A stretch of DNA of 64,000 nt from Lingula anatina (GCF_001039355.2 NW_019775662.1:150657-214656); one strand, 5' to 3'. Positions 36,505-50,335 are shown, counted from the stretch's first letter. Made by a program: numbers and translations. The notes: a model not told the origin generated them from the letters alone.

Positions 36505-39500
36505 TCATAAGGGTCTTTGTAACAAAGGCGACTGTTCACTGTGACCGGAGCCTTTCTCAGTAGAATTCGATATTTTGTCCTTATCCGATGAATCCAGTTT
36601 GTGTATGTTATCGGGTTCGGGTTCTGGTTTGTCCGCAGCAAAGCTGTCACCTGGTTCGAGCTCTGTCAGTTTCTCGGGTGACTTGTCGCCGCGGCAGTAC
36701 AGGCGGTCCAGAAGCTTTTGTCGTATCGAGGTCGTCATGAAGCAGTAGATGATGCAGTTGACAAACCCTTGCCCACTGTCACCTATGGCCTAAAAATGGT
36801 GAATTTTTTTATGTAAAACAATGCAAACGGGTAGTATAAACGTTGACGAAAACCCAGAATTTACAAGACTAATATATACCCGGTATATAAGGACGTGAAT
36901 ACTATTAAAATGATGAAATGAAAAAGTTCATACTCTTGAAAATAAACGCTGTTGACACCCGAAGAGCACGGTGCCATTACATGTCCAATTTGTCGAACAT
37001 TTTATGCAATTAACACCACTGAAAAAGGCATAAAACGAACAGAAAATAAACATCATGGTAGCAACGCCATGCCTGAGTTATATAACACGCTTAGTCTCTA
37101 CAGAAACAACTTTTTAAAGCAAAAAATAAATCCTTACCTGCAACAACCAAAATATATGGTTGACAACAATCTCATAGGTGGCGCTGGTGTTACCAGGTGT
37201 CACCCACACAATAGTATTGGCCACAAATCGTATGGTCCCCCATATCCTGAGACACAGGAAGAGGAGGGGTACCAGAGTCATCACCCTGTCGGCTCTCTTT
37301 ACGGCCTCAATGGTGTTCTTGTTAATGTACAGTTTTGTTGTGTGACGGATCTGAAAAATACAGGCATTTGAAAACAAACAGGAATTTTGAAGTATTAGAG
37401 ATCGATAATAATGTTGTTTACATTTATTCCAGGTCACTTATCTCTTTTTAAAAATATTTGGGCTCGACTTAATCATTGTTAACGGAACAGCGTTAGGCGA
37501 TAAATTGTATATAGTGGATTATATTATAGCTTCCCAATTTGATAAATGCAACGCCACTCCTTGATAAAATAATTATTTGGTGAAAAAGTGACATGAATTT
37601 AACCAATTTGACTCGAGATGACTGAGAGACTGAAAGCGTAAAACAAACGGACTTCGCAAGATTTTAAGCAGATTTGGGATAAAAAATAATGGCAGACGAG
37701 TGATGCGGTGCAGCAACAAATAACAGCTGACAAAATATATCCATAAATATTGTTCTGGTTGTTGTTCTCGAAAGTCCTGTACAAACACAATCAGTTCGTT
37801 GCACAACAGTAAAAATTCGCCATTCTTTGCGTGTTTATTTGGTATTGCTTTCTGAGCCCATAGTTTTGATCTTATTAAGCAGTTAACCCCACCACATGCG
37901 GATTCTCGCACGTTTTAATAGTCTCAAAAGACCTCAAGCAGTGTCAAAGGCATCTTTTAAGGCTGCCCCCTATTATTCCCATTGTCCAGTCCTTAGTTCG
38001 ACAGTACCCTGCATTTTCTACGCTAACTTTTACCTAGCACGTTAATTTTCTGTGGCCTTACCGTTCGCTTTAACTTTGACTTCATCTGAAAGTAAACGAC
38101 TGGTATGAACACGTAGGCCAAGATCTCCCAGCCTTTGCCTGAGATCGTCATCATGAAAATGACCAGCGGCCATCTTGGGGATTGTCCGTGTAGGGACTGT
38201 AGGTCGCAGTCACTGGACCGTATCCAGCACCAGCCTCCACTGGCTATAGAGGAGCCGTTGGTGATGCTGGCAAGATCCTCCCCAAGGTTCCCTGTGGCAA
38301 GGAGAGGGTAGGTAATCACCACTGGAAAATACACACGTACAGAGAGTTAGACTGGGTTCTCATACCTAGATCGATCTTACAAGATCGATCCATCTCCAAG
38401 GGGTTTCTCGCTAAATTGCTTTCAGCTAAAACGGCTTAGACGTCTGGCACGCCTACTGAAGCTGCTAAACAATAATTAATTACCCCCTAGCAGTAGGCGT
38501 GACAGACATTTAAGCCGCTTAGGTTGATAGCAATTTAGCGTGAATCCCGTTGGAGATAGATCGATCCAAATTTAGTACGATAGGGTCTGGGAATGGTCCC
38601 TTAGATCATGTCACTGGATTTATACCCCGAATTTCAGATGGCATTGCGAATCTACCTCTCAACTCTCAAAATGTCTCTGCCATTCACTGGTAACAGTAGA
38701 AGGTAAAGTTCCCAGTGACGTCTTGAACTCAGGGTACGTGAGTAATGATTTGCGCTATTTAATTATGACGGTCCATGATTCTAACCCAACCCCCTGCCCC
38801 CGCTAAGATAAATCGATCCTGCTAGTGCGAAAAGGTTACTGGCACACAGTTACAAGGGGGTAATTGACTATCGTTAATTACACCCAAGCAGCTTGAGTAG
38901 GCGATCCAGACATTTAAGTCTCTTTAGTCTCATTGAGTGCAATTTAGTGAAAACCCGCACGAAAACGAAGTAGATACTCCAGCGCAGTAGACTACTGCAA
39001 TCATGCTGCAAACATACTTCAAATCTGCTTCGATGTGGGAGCTAATTAGCATATTTGAAACATGCTTCTATCATGCTGCTAATCTACTGCATCAACGCTC
39101 CTCCTCTATACATCCCTATGTAATTTTTGAAGTAGAATTGCAGTAGGCTATACTGCATTTCTACTGCAAATATGCTCCACACCACTACTGCGTTAATGCT
39201 TCTTTGCTACTTCGATACTACTGCATTTTTGTGCGGGAAAGAGACTATGGACAATTAATCCCCGCAGTGTTAGAGTGATCCAGCTAGTACGATGGGTTTA
39301 TATGAACGCTTCCTTAGATTAATCCAAGAAATTTGTGAGTTAATTGTGAGACATGTCTAAGGTAAAAACTTACGCGGTATCCCCCAGCTGACCACGTGTG
39401 CCGGCCACTCTCGTCTGTCCAACCAGCTCTGGACAGTATCTGTCTTCAGAATCGCCTGGCGTACCTTTAACGCGACAAAGCAGTTCCAGAAAAAAGACGC

Positions 39501-39809
39501 CAGCGACGCGTATGTCGACATAAAGCTTTGAATTATACACGTGTTGTTAACTATATCTACGTCACAGTCTTCATCTTGTTGGTCAATGGTGTTGTATTTT
39601 CCTAGCAGAGACGCGCTCGCGCCCATGAAATTCCCGACAGCCACTAAAAAGTCCGCCAAAGTAAGAAACAACAGAAATCGTCTGCTGCTAGACCCCGTGT
39701 CTTTACACAGAAACCATGCCACAAATATAAGAACACAGCCGATCCAAGACAGGACGCTAGAAATGATAGCGGCCGAATATGTGACGACTGCAAAAGTCCC
39801 ACATGGCAT
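36505..39809 (-). CDS. GPR157-like seven-transmembrane receptor, four exons
   Basis: Minus-strand exons in reading order: 39809-39374, 38321-38062, 37350-37138, 36789-36505; phases join exactly and total 397 aa. Family landmarks of GPR157 are present: RRFLLFLTLADFLVAVGNF (TM2), an SFFWNCFVAL segment (TM3), HVVSWGIPLVIT across the exon 1-2 junction (TM4), GGWCWIR in the second extracellular loop, GKGWEILAYVFIPVVYF (TM5), VPLLFLCLRIWGTIRF (TM6) and GQGFVNCIIYCFMTTSIRQK (TM7). The C-terminal tail (about 70 residues) is rich in Glu, Asp, Lys, Ser and Pro. It would sit in the plasma or ciliary membrane and couple to G proteins; the ligand is unknown for the family. An acceptor-like site near 39855 suggests a 5' UTR intron. 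Its 3' end converges on the oxidase, 331 bp between stops. Confidence 0.88.
37139..38061. other. GPR157-like gene introns and exon 3 interval
   Basis: Exon 3 occupies 37138-37350. The remainder to 38061 is intron, with only antisense or chance frames and a short tract GCGGATTCTCGCACG near 37897 that recurs loosely near 14620 and 45245. No separate gene is seen. Confidence 0.5.
38350..38606. mobile_element. MITE with ~110-bp inverted repeats
   Basis: The left arm has GATCGATCCATCTCCAAGGG, CTCGCTAAATTGCTTTCAGC and GGCACGCCTACTG. The right arm carries the reverse complement with scattered changes and ends near TTTAGTACGATAGGGTCTGG then GAATGGTCCC. It lies in intron 1 of the GPR157-like gene. 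Related pieces occur at 395-645, 38750-39325, about 33310-33375 (and its 35002 duplicate) and about 56655-56760. Confidence 0.75.
38750..39325. mobile_element. Second copy of the GATCGATC-type MITE, split by a nested insertion
   Basis: The left half (AAATCGATCCTGCTAGTGCG to GCAATTTAGTGAAAACCC) and right half (AATTAATCCCCGCAG, GTGATCCAGCTAGTACGATG) belong together but are separated by the element at 38954-39237. Confidence 0.55.
38954..39237. mobile_element. Nested 284-bp element with CCCGCAC termini
   Basis: Starts CCCGCACGAAAACG and ends with the complement of CCCGCACAAAAATG. The inside is packed with variants of CTACTGC/AAGTAG and CATGCTGC. Short inverted termini and low-complexity subrepeats suggest a small non-autonomous transposon. 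No family name is assigned. Confidence 0.6.
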
Positions 39810-41124
39810 TTTTGTAGTTCTTTTTATGCAGAAAGTTCAGTTAATTTTGGGCGTCCTGAAATAAAATAATACAAATATATAAATAAAAAATACAAAATGG
39901 AAATATAGTTGGAAATTTAAGTTCGAGGGTCAACACTGAAGAGAGCAATATTCTAATGATGATAAAGGTGTAGTGGCATACAGACATACTCTTTACTTCT
40001 TTCCTTTAATTGTTTCCCGATATTTCGTTGTAGCCTCATAAAAACACATTTATATTGTGTTTGGCTGATTTCCCTCCTGCTTCCTATACTTATGACTGAC
40101 ATTATAAAAAAAGAAGGAGGTGAAGGGAAGCCTCCATAGATCACCGCACTGTTACTTCTGAGGATTTTGCTTAATAGAGGGGGTGTGTTGTTAGTCTAGC
40201 TCAGTCAGGCGGCCAACCGAGGACGGTCTACTTGTAACTGCGACCAGTAATATCATCTCCGGCGTTTATATTGGCGAAGCTGTTTGATAATTATATAATG
40301 GTTCAGCCATGATAACTACCACAGTAAGTAAAACAGAAAATTGAAGGAATTAAAGTAATTGTTGCCATGCAAATATATACTCACGGTCGAGCTAAGAAGA
40401 TTATCCAAACCCCTTTGGAATTGTATTTTGTTTTGTTCTACATTCAGTCCATAACGCTTGATCCAAAATCTAAACTAGTTCTTCTCTACCGCTGTATTTG
40501 ATGACACACACTCACGTGAAGATCTACATATCTAAATTCACGTACTATATTTATATCGTGCATGCATTTACACTTGTACCTGTATATATTTTAGATCGTC
40601 AGACCACGCGTGCAGTGATGCTCACTTGAAAACTCACTGGAAATGATTGTAACTTTAAAAAACTCTTTGCTATTAACAGACGCTACACGTTTCTCTCCAT
40701 AACTGACAACGCAGAAAATGCCACCGGCAGGACTACTACCTGTAGCGAATACAGATATAGCCTGTTAAATGTACAAATGCAGACGCGGCTACACTGTACG
40801 GGTGTCATTACCCGTTGTATCATCATGGTATCTATAAAACCAGTGTTGATAACTACGACGACACGGCCATACCCGTACTAGTATAATCTTAAGTCCTGGG
40901 TCAGATAACTCATTTACAGTAAATATAGGTACACGTTACAGTAAAAGTGGTTTATCTGCGGTGTATCTGGTTGATAATTTAGTCTTATCGTTTCCCGAAA
41001 ATCATAGGTCATGGCGCTTGCGTCACTTCCGGGATTAAATTGGTCGAACTCAGTAGCAGACGGTAAAGTCCTCAATTCATGCAGTGTAGCGGAAAAATGA
41101 ATATATCCGAATGTTTTTGATTGA
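39810..41124. other. Region upstream of the GPR157-like gene, no gene seen
   Basis: Likely contains the promoter and 5' UTR intron of the minus-strand receptor. No clear core promoter motif, RNA gene or domain-bearing frame was found. Confidence 0.5.
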
Positions 41125-41244
41125 AGATTTCACTTTTGGAAATGCCCTACCAAATTTTATTAGAAAAACAGATGACTTTGACCATTTTAAATCTCTTTTA
41201 AAGACCCACATTTTTAATTCTGTCTATATCTCTTAGATTAAAAA

Positions 41245-41334
<90 letters not shown>

Positions 41335-41522
41335 AATATATATATATATGTATCTTAATAAGATTGATTTTTAGTAGTGTAAATTTTAAATGGTTTTCAA
41401 TGAGAGTTTATGATTAAAATATTGTAGTCATTTTAATGATTTTAGTATATTAGCCATTATTGTAAGGCGCCTTGGGATAGAATGTAAGGCGCCATATAAG
41501 AATCTTCTTCTTATTATTATTA
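41125..41522 (+). mobile_element. 5'-truncated LINE (non-LTR retrotransposon) 3' end
   Basis: From 41141 the plus strand reads NALPNFIRKTDDFDHFKSLL and KTHIFNSVYIS, then a stop at 41234-41236. This is the typical reverse-transcriptase C-terminal tail (LP..IR...F...LK.H.F) of CR1/L2-like LINEs. The 3' UTR has two AAGGCGCC motifs and ends in a (TTA)n tail at about 41510-41522. A poly-A/(TA)n expansion at 41241-41330 sits between the stop and the tail. Only the last ~30 codons remain. Confidence 0.75.
41241..41350. repeat. Poly-A/(TA)n microsatellite inside the LINE remnant
   Basis: About 22 A followed by about 35 TA units, then TTTAAATATATATATATG. Confidence 0.93.
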
Positions 41523-41560
41523 AATGCATTTAAATACCATTGGAGCAGATAGGGTTGAAT

Positions 41561-41715
41561 GGCGGTGTAACAAAACTGAGGGTCCGTGTAAAAGAAATAA
41601 TATGGTTAGGGTTAGCCTGACCGAAGCAGGTCAAAATCTAGGACGAGGCTTACCTGTACAAATGAATGGGAAGCGGACTCTCTATTATGGGGGACTCTCT
41701 GTCACGTTACACCGG
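41561..41715. mobile_element. Short MITE (GGTG..GAGTCC termini), copy 2, inverted
   Basis: Reverse complement of the element at 23957-24130, roughly 85-90 percent identical by eye. Shared blocks include CTTACCTGTACAAATGAATG and GGTTAGGGTTAGCCTGACC. Terminal repeats are GGTGTAACAAAACTGAGGGT and GGTGTAACGTGACAGAGAGT. Confidence 0.72.
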
Positions 41716-43597
41716 TAAACGCATAAAGAATCATTCCTGTGATAAGCAACTCTATGTTTACACATAAGGCTGCTTGTTATATTTCTCACCAACTGGGCAA
41801 AGTTTCACAATTGCTCCAGTCGGCCAGTCATCAGGAGCTCGTGCTCATGACCTCAAGTTCAACGACCAGTTTTTTTTTATATTTCTTTTTTTTATTACTG
41901 TTGATTTTCTTTTTTTAATACTGGAGAATGCTACATTTCAAAACAGTGAAAATAATGGGGTCAATAAAATTACGTAAATAGTGCACAGAATAAACACGTC
42001 ATATACAATATCTAGATTTAGATGTTCACTTTTTCTATCAAACACTGTTCTAAAGAGTGCACATTCATTGCTTTTGCCAAACAAACGTGTTTTGGCTATT
42101 TCTTATGAATACAAAACATCGATGATGCATCGTGCACATAGAATAAATGTCTTTCAAGTGTATGAAAAAGTTATAGGTAATAAACACAAAATATCTCTGA
42201 GAAAATGTGACATCATTTATGGACTTTTATTTACGTATGTTTTCTTTTAAATCCGTGGAACAGCATTTCAATTTCAAGTGTGAGGTCCAATTCATGATAG
42301 ATGACAGAAAGCCAGACTTCTATCAAAACAGATCAAAGATATTGCAAACGGGAAGGGGGAGTGAGCACGTATGAAATAGTAGACGTGGACAAATCTGTCA
42401 TATGATGTTCGCAGAGGTGGACTTATTTCACGGTTTGTCTTACTTAACTAACCTCCTCCCCCAGGATAAAACATGATGGCGAAATATTTAAGAGTCATGT
42501 CAAACTCACAACTGACGTATTTATCGATATTTAAAATAAATACGTATGTATATGTATGGTGCCTGTCTGTAATAAATATTTACCATGTCAACTGTGGCCG
42601 TAAAATCTAGAATACTGAAACGATGGAATTGTTATAACAAATTCCAAATATGAATGGTTTTTTCATCATTGCAAGTATTACCAGCATGATGTTAATGGAT
42701 TGTCCTGGCCGTGACATTTCCAAGGTCGATGACACTAATGTTGTAAACAGTTTAGACTCTATTAGAAATCAATATCAGCTACTGTCATTTTTACATTTAA
42801 CCTTGTTCCCCTCCCTCTTTGCCACGAGCCAGGCAAAGTATTATTATCATTTTTATTATTTGCAAATCGTACATTGATCAGTCAAAGATATTGTGGGATT
42901 GATTTTTCTGCAACTCCAATGACGTTTTTGTTGTGCGTTGGAAAAAAAGGCGATTTAAGATTTTGCACTAGTAAGTGTTAATGACAAACATTTTCACCAT
43001 AAATTTAATTGGAAATCAATATGTTGAGGCTTAAAAGTCTTTTTTCATGAACCCAAGCTGTTACTCTTTTGTTCCAGTTACGTTAAGTATATACTCTGCA
43101 GCCATAGATACTTTTACACGTACCTGATTTGCCCCTTTGGTAGCATAAAACGGTTTGAAAAGGCTCCTTACATTATTTAGCAGAGGGATTGGATTAGTCA
43201 CAAATACTTCAATAGTTTTCTAGGTTTGTTTCTCTTGGCAGTAAAATAATAACCCGATAAAAAGGAATCATCAATAGGTGTTCTTTTGATATAGACACGA
43301 TTCGATGCACACATTAGAAATACACCAATAGCTGATCAAAAAATATAGAGTTTAATTGTAAATCAATCCATTATTTCATTTACAGATGTCCAAGATATCG
43401 ATGTAAGTATTGACAACTATACCCTTCACCATTCGCTCAAGGCCACCTTCGTTCTTTAATCAATTTTGTTCACAAAAACATAACGCTGTCTAAAAAGTGT
43501 TTTTTGTTATCGTCTACGGAGGAGTATAAGAGGTGTTGTTGATGGGTGTGACTGGCATTGGATACCACAATAGCTGTGAGCAGAAATCAAATGCAAC
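41716..43597. other. Intergenic stretch upstream of the lectin-mosaic gene
   Basis: AT-rich. Short open frames occur only by chance. No RNA gene or promoter motif could be assigned. Confidence 0.55.
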
Positions 43598-46500
43598 ATG
43601 GTGCTGAAACGATTCCTTGTTTGTGATGTCCTGCTGTGTTTGATTATATTCAAAGGTATGTCTATCCATATGACGTTATTATCATCATGTTTGCTTGATA
43701 AACTGTAGTTAAACACATGTATCAATAGCCAAGGCACATTGGATTCGAAATCTGCCGAATACCCCAAAAGTATTTGGTATCACGGGACAAATTGGCCCGC
43801 CTGACATCAGGTGTGTTTTTTTGTCAAGTTGTGAGCCATGAGGCATTACATTCTCACCCCCCCCCCCCAAAAAAAAAAANNNNNNNNNNNNNNNNNNNNN
43901 NNNNNNNNNNNNNNNNNNNNNNNNNNNCCCCCCCCCCCCAAAAAAAAAAAAACAAAAAAAAAAATGACTGTCACCCACAATTGTCAGAGGTCACATAGGC
44001 CGGCTGGGCATTTTTGGATTTAAGGTTTTAATTTTTTCGGTGTACCAAAAGTAAAGAAAGTAGAATCATGAAATTTTCATTTTCTGAAATATTTCTTATA
44101 ACCCGAAAGGGAAAATAAAACTACGTTTAAATTGCTCTGTTGAATAATTGAAATGAAGGTGAGTGGGAGACACCTGAAAATAAATTTGAATGATACCGAA
44201 AGTGTAAGATAGTATAACCATGATAGAAACCCTTTTAGCCAAATGACAATTATTGAAGGTAAGGCTGTTTAAGGGCTGTAAAAATTCCATGTGAACATGG
44301 GAGCTCCCACCCACCCAAAAATGTATGAGGACTAAAAATATGGTGATGAATGTTTTGAACTGAATGACAACTTTAGGAGATGTATATTTGTTTCAGTTGG
44401 AATCAATTGTAGAGCAAGATTGTAAAAGAAAGTCATTATGTTCAAAATCTAATATTTGTAACAGCTGTAGCCCTAAACACATTAATTGCGTGTCTTATAG
44501 AAGGCCCTGTCGCACCTGCGTACAAGAGGTACGAATGTGAACGAAACGCCAAAAAAGCGTCAGGCATACGTTAAATACGCTAATCGATTGTTACAGATTC
44601 GTTCAATAGGTTACTTGTTTGCGACCATTGTATTCCTCATGGGCTACAAGACCAGCTATATCGGTCACCGTAAGAGAAACGTACCATATCGTTTTAATGT
44701 CATTCTACCGTGTGCCTATTTAAGCTATTGCGTATTTGTAACGTATGACTTAGACTCTCCTACCTGTATACGCTGAAATATTTTGAGCATTCTCAAAATA
44801 TCTTATCTCCCTCTGCATATGCGAACGTACACCATAATAACTCTTCGTTTTGGCCAAAAATTGGATTTTCCTGGAAAAAACGGCAATTTTCCCGTACTAA
44901 ACAATGGTCAACGACCCCATTCCTGCATTCAAAGTTAATCCAGGTTTTTTTCCTAAACGTACGGTTTTTTGTTAAACTCTCTTAAGAGATTTTAACTGAC
45001 GGAGCTCTCTCTGACATTGCAAAGTCACTGGTGACCTACTTAAAACCGCGGGAAAAGCAGACAACAACAACACTATATAAGATTCATGAGATATATTCGT
45101 CTTTTTGTTAAAAATGCATTTATATCCACAATGTGTGCCATTCTGGGCTTTTCGTTATCCGACGCACTGTACAAAAACTCGCAACTTACGTCTGCGTCTG
45201 CACTAATGCGTTTGGCGCCATGTTATTTTGGTCTCGAATGAACGCGAGAATCCGCGTGACACCATTACTTCATTAGCAACGAATGCCTCGAAAAAAGGCA
45301 TCGAAAGCCCTATTGACAAGCACAGATTTTAGTTTTCCTACAATAACGGCCGTTTTAGTGATAAAATACAATAGAATATATTTCCATGCGTTGTTTACAA
45401 TGTATTTCATGCGGAATTTTGAATCTCAAAGGAAGAGTTATTATTGCTTTAACCTTCACGCGCCAAGCGTACACGACGTAAGTCTACGAGACCCATGCGT
45501 TTGTCTGCGTATTTGTAAATGTTTTAATACAATAAAGACTTCTTGTGACGGTCTTAGGTAGTACAACGCTGTCCTCAATGCTTTATTACGAAGCGACATA
45601 CAATGTAAGCGTACTGCGGAGAAATGTCATGAATGTGCAATGTGGGATAAGATCTTTTTTCCGAATTCATATATTATTTTAGGCATCAGCTATTCATGTA
45701 CTTTCCATTTGTTAGCTGCAGGTACTAGTGCCTGGATCCGCTTTCACCGGCTTTGACTAAGTGACTATATATCGTTAATCTGATATGCCTTTTATGTGGC
45801 ACATCTTGCATGTTTTCAAATGTTCTCTTGTTATATTACAGGTACAACCGCAAGCCTTCTGGGGTTTTGGCCTCTCCACAGTAACACACTCGGTGCAGAT
45901 AGAAGCGGCAATGGTAATGATGCGGTTCTTAATGATGTCCGAACGTCCAGTTATCTGGACAGCTATCTCACTTGGTATCGCAGCAACGCTCGCCTGACCA
46001 TAGCTAATGGAGGACGATACGTGATGACTGGGTCGTTTAGTATCATAAGTAAGTATCGGAGACAATCTGTTACATTTTTCAATACTGTACAGTTGTTGCG
46101 TGTTTCTTTCAAGCACTAAAATGTCTTGAAGCCTGTTTCACATTGGTACAAAATGCGGTACTTAAATGCATATATGTCGCAGGCTGATATTACAGAAAAA
46201 ATAATTTAGTGATTTAGTTTAAAGGGGTGATTAAGGTAATTTTCGTCCTCTGACTCCCGAGTCCTGTACACTAATCATTATGTGCACTAATCATTGTACA
46301 CTATATGAACACTAATCATTATGATCATAAACTAATAAACGTGTTTAAAAAATCCTTTACTTTCTCAATGTAAACTCTTTAGTTTCTTATCCAACTGTCA
46401 GAAGAAACAGCCAGGGGCGGATTCAAGATTATTTGAAGGGGGCGGGGGAGGGGGGGGCGGTGATGCAAAGCCGACCCTTCCCCCGACCCTTGAAAGGCCC

Positions 46501-49500
46501 AGAAAAATTTTTGTCCCATATGGCACGGTTTAGAACTATGGTTCAGCTAGTCAAAATTCTAATTTAAAGAGGGAACCATTGGTGTGAGTTATTTAGAAAT
46601 CGAAGGGACCCCCTGCCCCCCCCCTCCCCAATCCGCCACTGAACACCTATACTGGATAATCATCCAACATGACGCAAGCTATACGCTTGTGATCTAGCAT
46701 GATACAAAGGTAAAAATGAAGCTAAGATTACTAAAACCATTCACAATGGCGAGACACCATTGATGAAAAATCACCAAAAAGGTGAGATACCTTGTTTTCC
46801 GAACGACCTCCCCCCCAACCCACGTAATTCATTTTTTCTCTCCCTGCACTAAGAACTGATGAAGGTCACTTGTTGGCTGAAAAAAAACTCTAACAATTAA
46901 AATTATTTTCAAGATGTATCAAAAATAGTCACGAAACCTACGATTGTGGTTATAATGTTTAATTATAATTAAACAATAAGTTTCCTACAATCTTAAATTT
47001 GCTTAATACTGATGATCAAAAGATAAAAAAGCAGCGTATCATGAATTTTTACTATTTTTATGATGATATTCACTAAATATTTCTGCTGTGATACTTTTTA
47101 AATTTCCATCTCGCCTAGTTAGATTTTAATGTTGCCCAGACATACTGTATGTTAATTTGGACTAGGCAGAAGCTACATGTACATAGTAATAGCAGATCGG
47201 CCCAAGTCTCCTTTTCCTGTTTTCTCCCAAACTACAACGATATGTTGACAACTGATAAGTGTTAGCAATACCTTAGGGCAGTGGAAAGAGAATGCCCGTA
47301 GTTTGAATTTGATTATACCTGTAAAAAGGTTAATTTGAATGCTTTTTTAAGCTTTCGGAAATTTCAGTAAAGCTTTGGCATCTGTGACAGGTATCATATA
47401 CTGTAAACAATAGGATGGCAGGAATTCTTAACGCAGTTGATAACCTCGGTGCACCCAAAGACGGCGATTCCCACCAACCTCGTTTTTTTTATATTTTTCT
47501 AAAATAATTATTATTACAGAATATAGTATATAAAGAGATTCTTTAAATCGAATATTCTTATCTCTTATCATGGTTCAATAATTGATGTAACGGGTATCAG
47601 CTAGTTGAAATTTTCATGCAGCCTAGGCCGATTTGAAATTGGCCTAGGACAGATTAAAAAATGAATGGATTTCAATCTGGCCTGCGGCATATATATCGTA
47701 ACACCAGCCGTTATAGATTGTAGTTAAAAGTTTGTATTTACTGTATCATTTTTTGTAGAAAGTTCAATAATTTATTGATTTAGCAAAATGTCGGACTAGT
47801 ACTTTAATTGTCTTGTCCGGATGAAGTAGATTTTATTATAATCCAGTTGGGATCAAGCCACGACATTTGAGTTACGGCAACGGCGATAATGACGACTTTG
47901 TCATATTCCAATATGACGGTGGATTTACCCTCTCTCTCGACACAAAGAAGTACGGCATAACAGCAGTGACGTCATCGGTGTCCTGTCCCGTGCAACTGGC
48001 GACATCTGGTGGGTACAACCAGCGTTAATTTATTTCAAAAGCAATAGTATGTGGCGTAGAACAGAAAAAAATGAAACCGGGAAAAAACACAAGCCAATGA
48101 TTCGCCTTTTTGTCGTTTTCAATGCATACTATTCACTTTTTTTACTCAGCTGTGTTATCCTCAGCGACCAGAAAACATACCATCCGTTTACTCCAGTTTT
48201 CAGTATTTTATTGCAACTATGTGTAAAACGTTTAAATAAACCGATTTGGACCGTACAATTTACCAGAAATACATCGCAATACAGGTATGAACTGTGCACA
48301 CGCTTTAATATATAAGCAATAAAAGAATTCACCAAGTTCTAAGATATTTACGTATTATGACACGTCAGGTCGCAAATATACAGGCACAATATAGATACTA
48401 GTATTTTACAAGAAAAATGCAAGATTTTTAGCCATATATAGCAAAGACAATTTTTGTTGCGCTGTTTTGTTTATTAACCGTAGAAATCTACAATTTCATT
48501 CCAGGGAATACTGCAATTTTTACTTCGGATTCCTGGCTATTTTTGACTTACGACGAGCCCAATCAGGTGATGACTCTACGCTACGGCACCAGTACGTCAT
48601 CTTTGACCGCAGCGACATTTACCTCCATTGTGGGACCGTTTGAAATGTCCGGAGACATTATCATAGGTATACAGCATTGGTCAAAAAGGTTGTCCCACCC
48701 CCATTTCCATGTACTTTTATTTTAAAAATGATCACCTCACAGCTGTGAGCTGTTAGAAATAGTGCTTTTTATTACGGATACCGTGTCTAACATGATTAAT
48801 GATTAAAAAAATACAAAATAGTGGTGACAATATACACATTTTATACCATTTAGTAAAATTTATAAGAGGTACCCCCTCAAATCGACTGTTTCACTGTGAC
48901 TTCTACAGATGTAAAGAAATGTCTATAAAATTGAAAAGGCGCCATCAAATGTCACCAAATTCACACACAATTAGCATTAGGGTGTGCTCGTTAAAGATCA
49001 CGTGCCTAACAGCATGTGCGTCTACCGCGTACTGCAATTATCTCCTGTAGACGGCGCGACAAGCCTTCAACATGGGTAACAATTCTGTTATGTGGGATAT
49101 TGTCCCATTCATCCTAAAGAGCGTGGCGGAATTGGTCAAGATTATTTAGGAATAGGTACTCCTCTGCAATGCACATTCCAATTTATGCCACAGGTGCTCA
49201 GTAGGATTAATATCAGGACTCAAAGACGGTTGTCCCATCCTCAGAGCCCTGTGTTTCTGCAACAAATCGTTTGCCAGACGAGAGCTGTGAGCAAGTGCGT
49301 CGTCACAATGAAGCCAGTAATATCCCTGAAGTCACCTCTTGCAAATGGAGTGAGATTTCTGTTGAGAATGTTACATCAAAATGCCCTTGTTACGTTTTGT
49401 TCCAAAAGGAACAATGTACTAATACCATGGGCTTGGAATGTTCTCCAAATGCGGATTGATCTAACACCTCAGGCGATATTATCCTGCACGCACCCTTCCA

Positions 49501-50335
49501 AGAGGCATTTTTTAACATGTCTATGGACCCTCTTTGACCATCGATGGGATACAAGAAATAATTTGATTCTGCATCAAAATCAACTTCCTTCCAGTGATGG
49601 ATGGCCAGGTTCAGGTGCCTGTGGGATCACTGAACGTAGCATTCTCAGCTGATATCTCATTCCATCTTCAAGAACTGACTTTGGGGTTAACTTCAGGCTT
49701 TATCATGACTGCACACTTGCTCACACCTCTCGCCTGGCAACTGTTTGTTGAAGAAACATAATGGTCTAAGGATGGAACCACCATCTTTGAGCCCTGATAT
49801 CAAACTTACTAATCAACTGTGACATGTATTGGAGTGTGCAATGCAAAGGAGAACCAACCCCATAAAAACGTGGACCAACTCCCCCAACTTGTTTAAGAAG
49901 AATGGGACAATATCCCACAAAACAGAATTGTAACCCGTGTTGAAGGCTTGTCGCGCCGTCTACAGGAAATAATTGCAGTACGCGGTAGACACACACGCTG
50001 TTAGGCACGTGATCTTTAATGAGCACACCCTAATGCTAATTGTGTGTGAATTTGGTGACATTTGATGGCGTCTTTTTAATTTTATAGTCATTTCTTTACA
50101 TCTTTAGGAGTCACAGTGAAACAGTCGATTTGAGGGGGTACCTCTTATAAATTTTACTAAATGGTATAAAATATGTATATTTTCACCACTATTTTGTATT
50201 TTTTAAACTATTAATCATGTTAGACACGGTATCCGTTATAAAAAATACTATTTCTAACAATTAACAGCTGTTAGGTGATCATTTGTAAATAAAAGTACAT
50301 GGAAATGGGGGTGGGACAACCTTTTTGACCAATGC

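Noticed and set aside
40190-40235. tRNA-like A box (TCTAGCTCAGTCAGGCGG)
   Set aside because: No B box or pairing arms found downstream.
44537-44776. 79-codon frame upstream of mosaic-gene exon 2
   Set aside because: Lies in repeat-rich intron sequence; no similarity recognised and no splice sites in phase.
49092-49652. 186-codon plus-strand open frame
   Set aside because: It is antisense to a Tc1/mariner transposase fragment inside a transposon; the minus strand carries the recognisable SPD-NP-EHLW motif.
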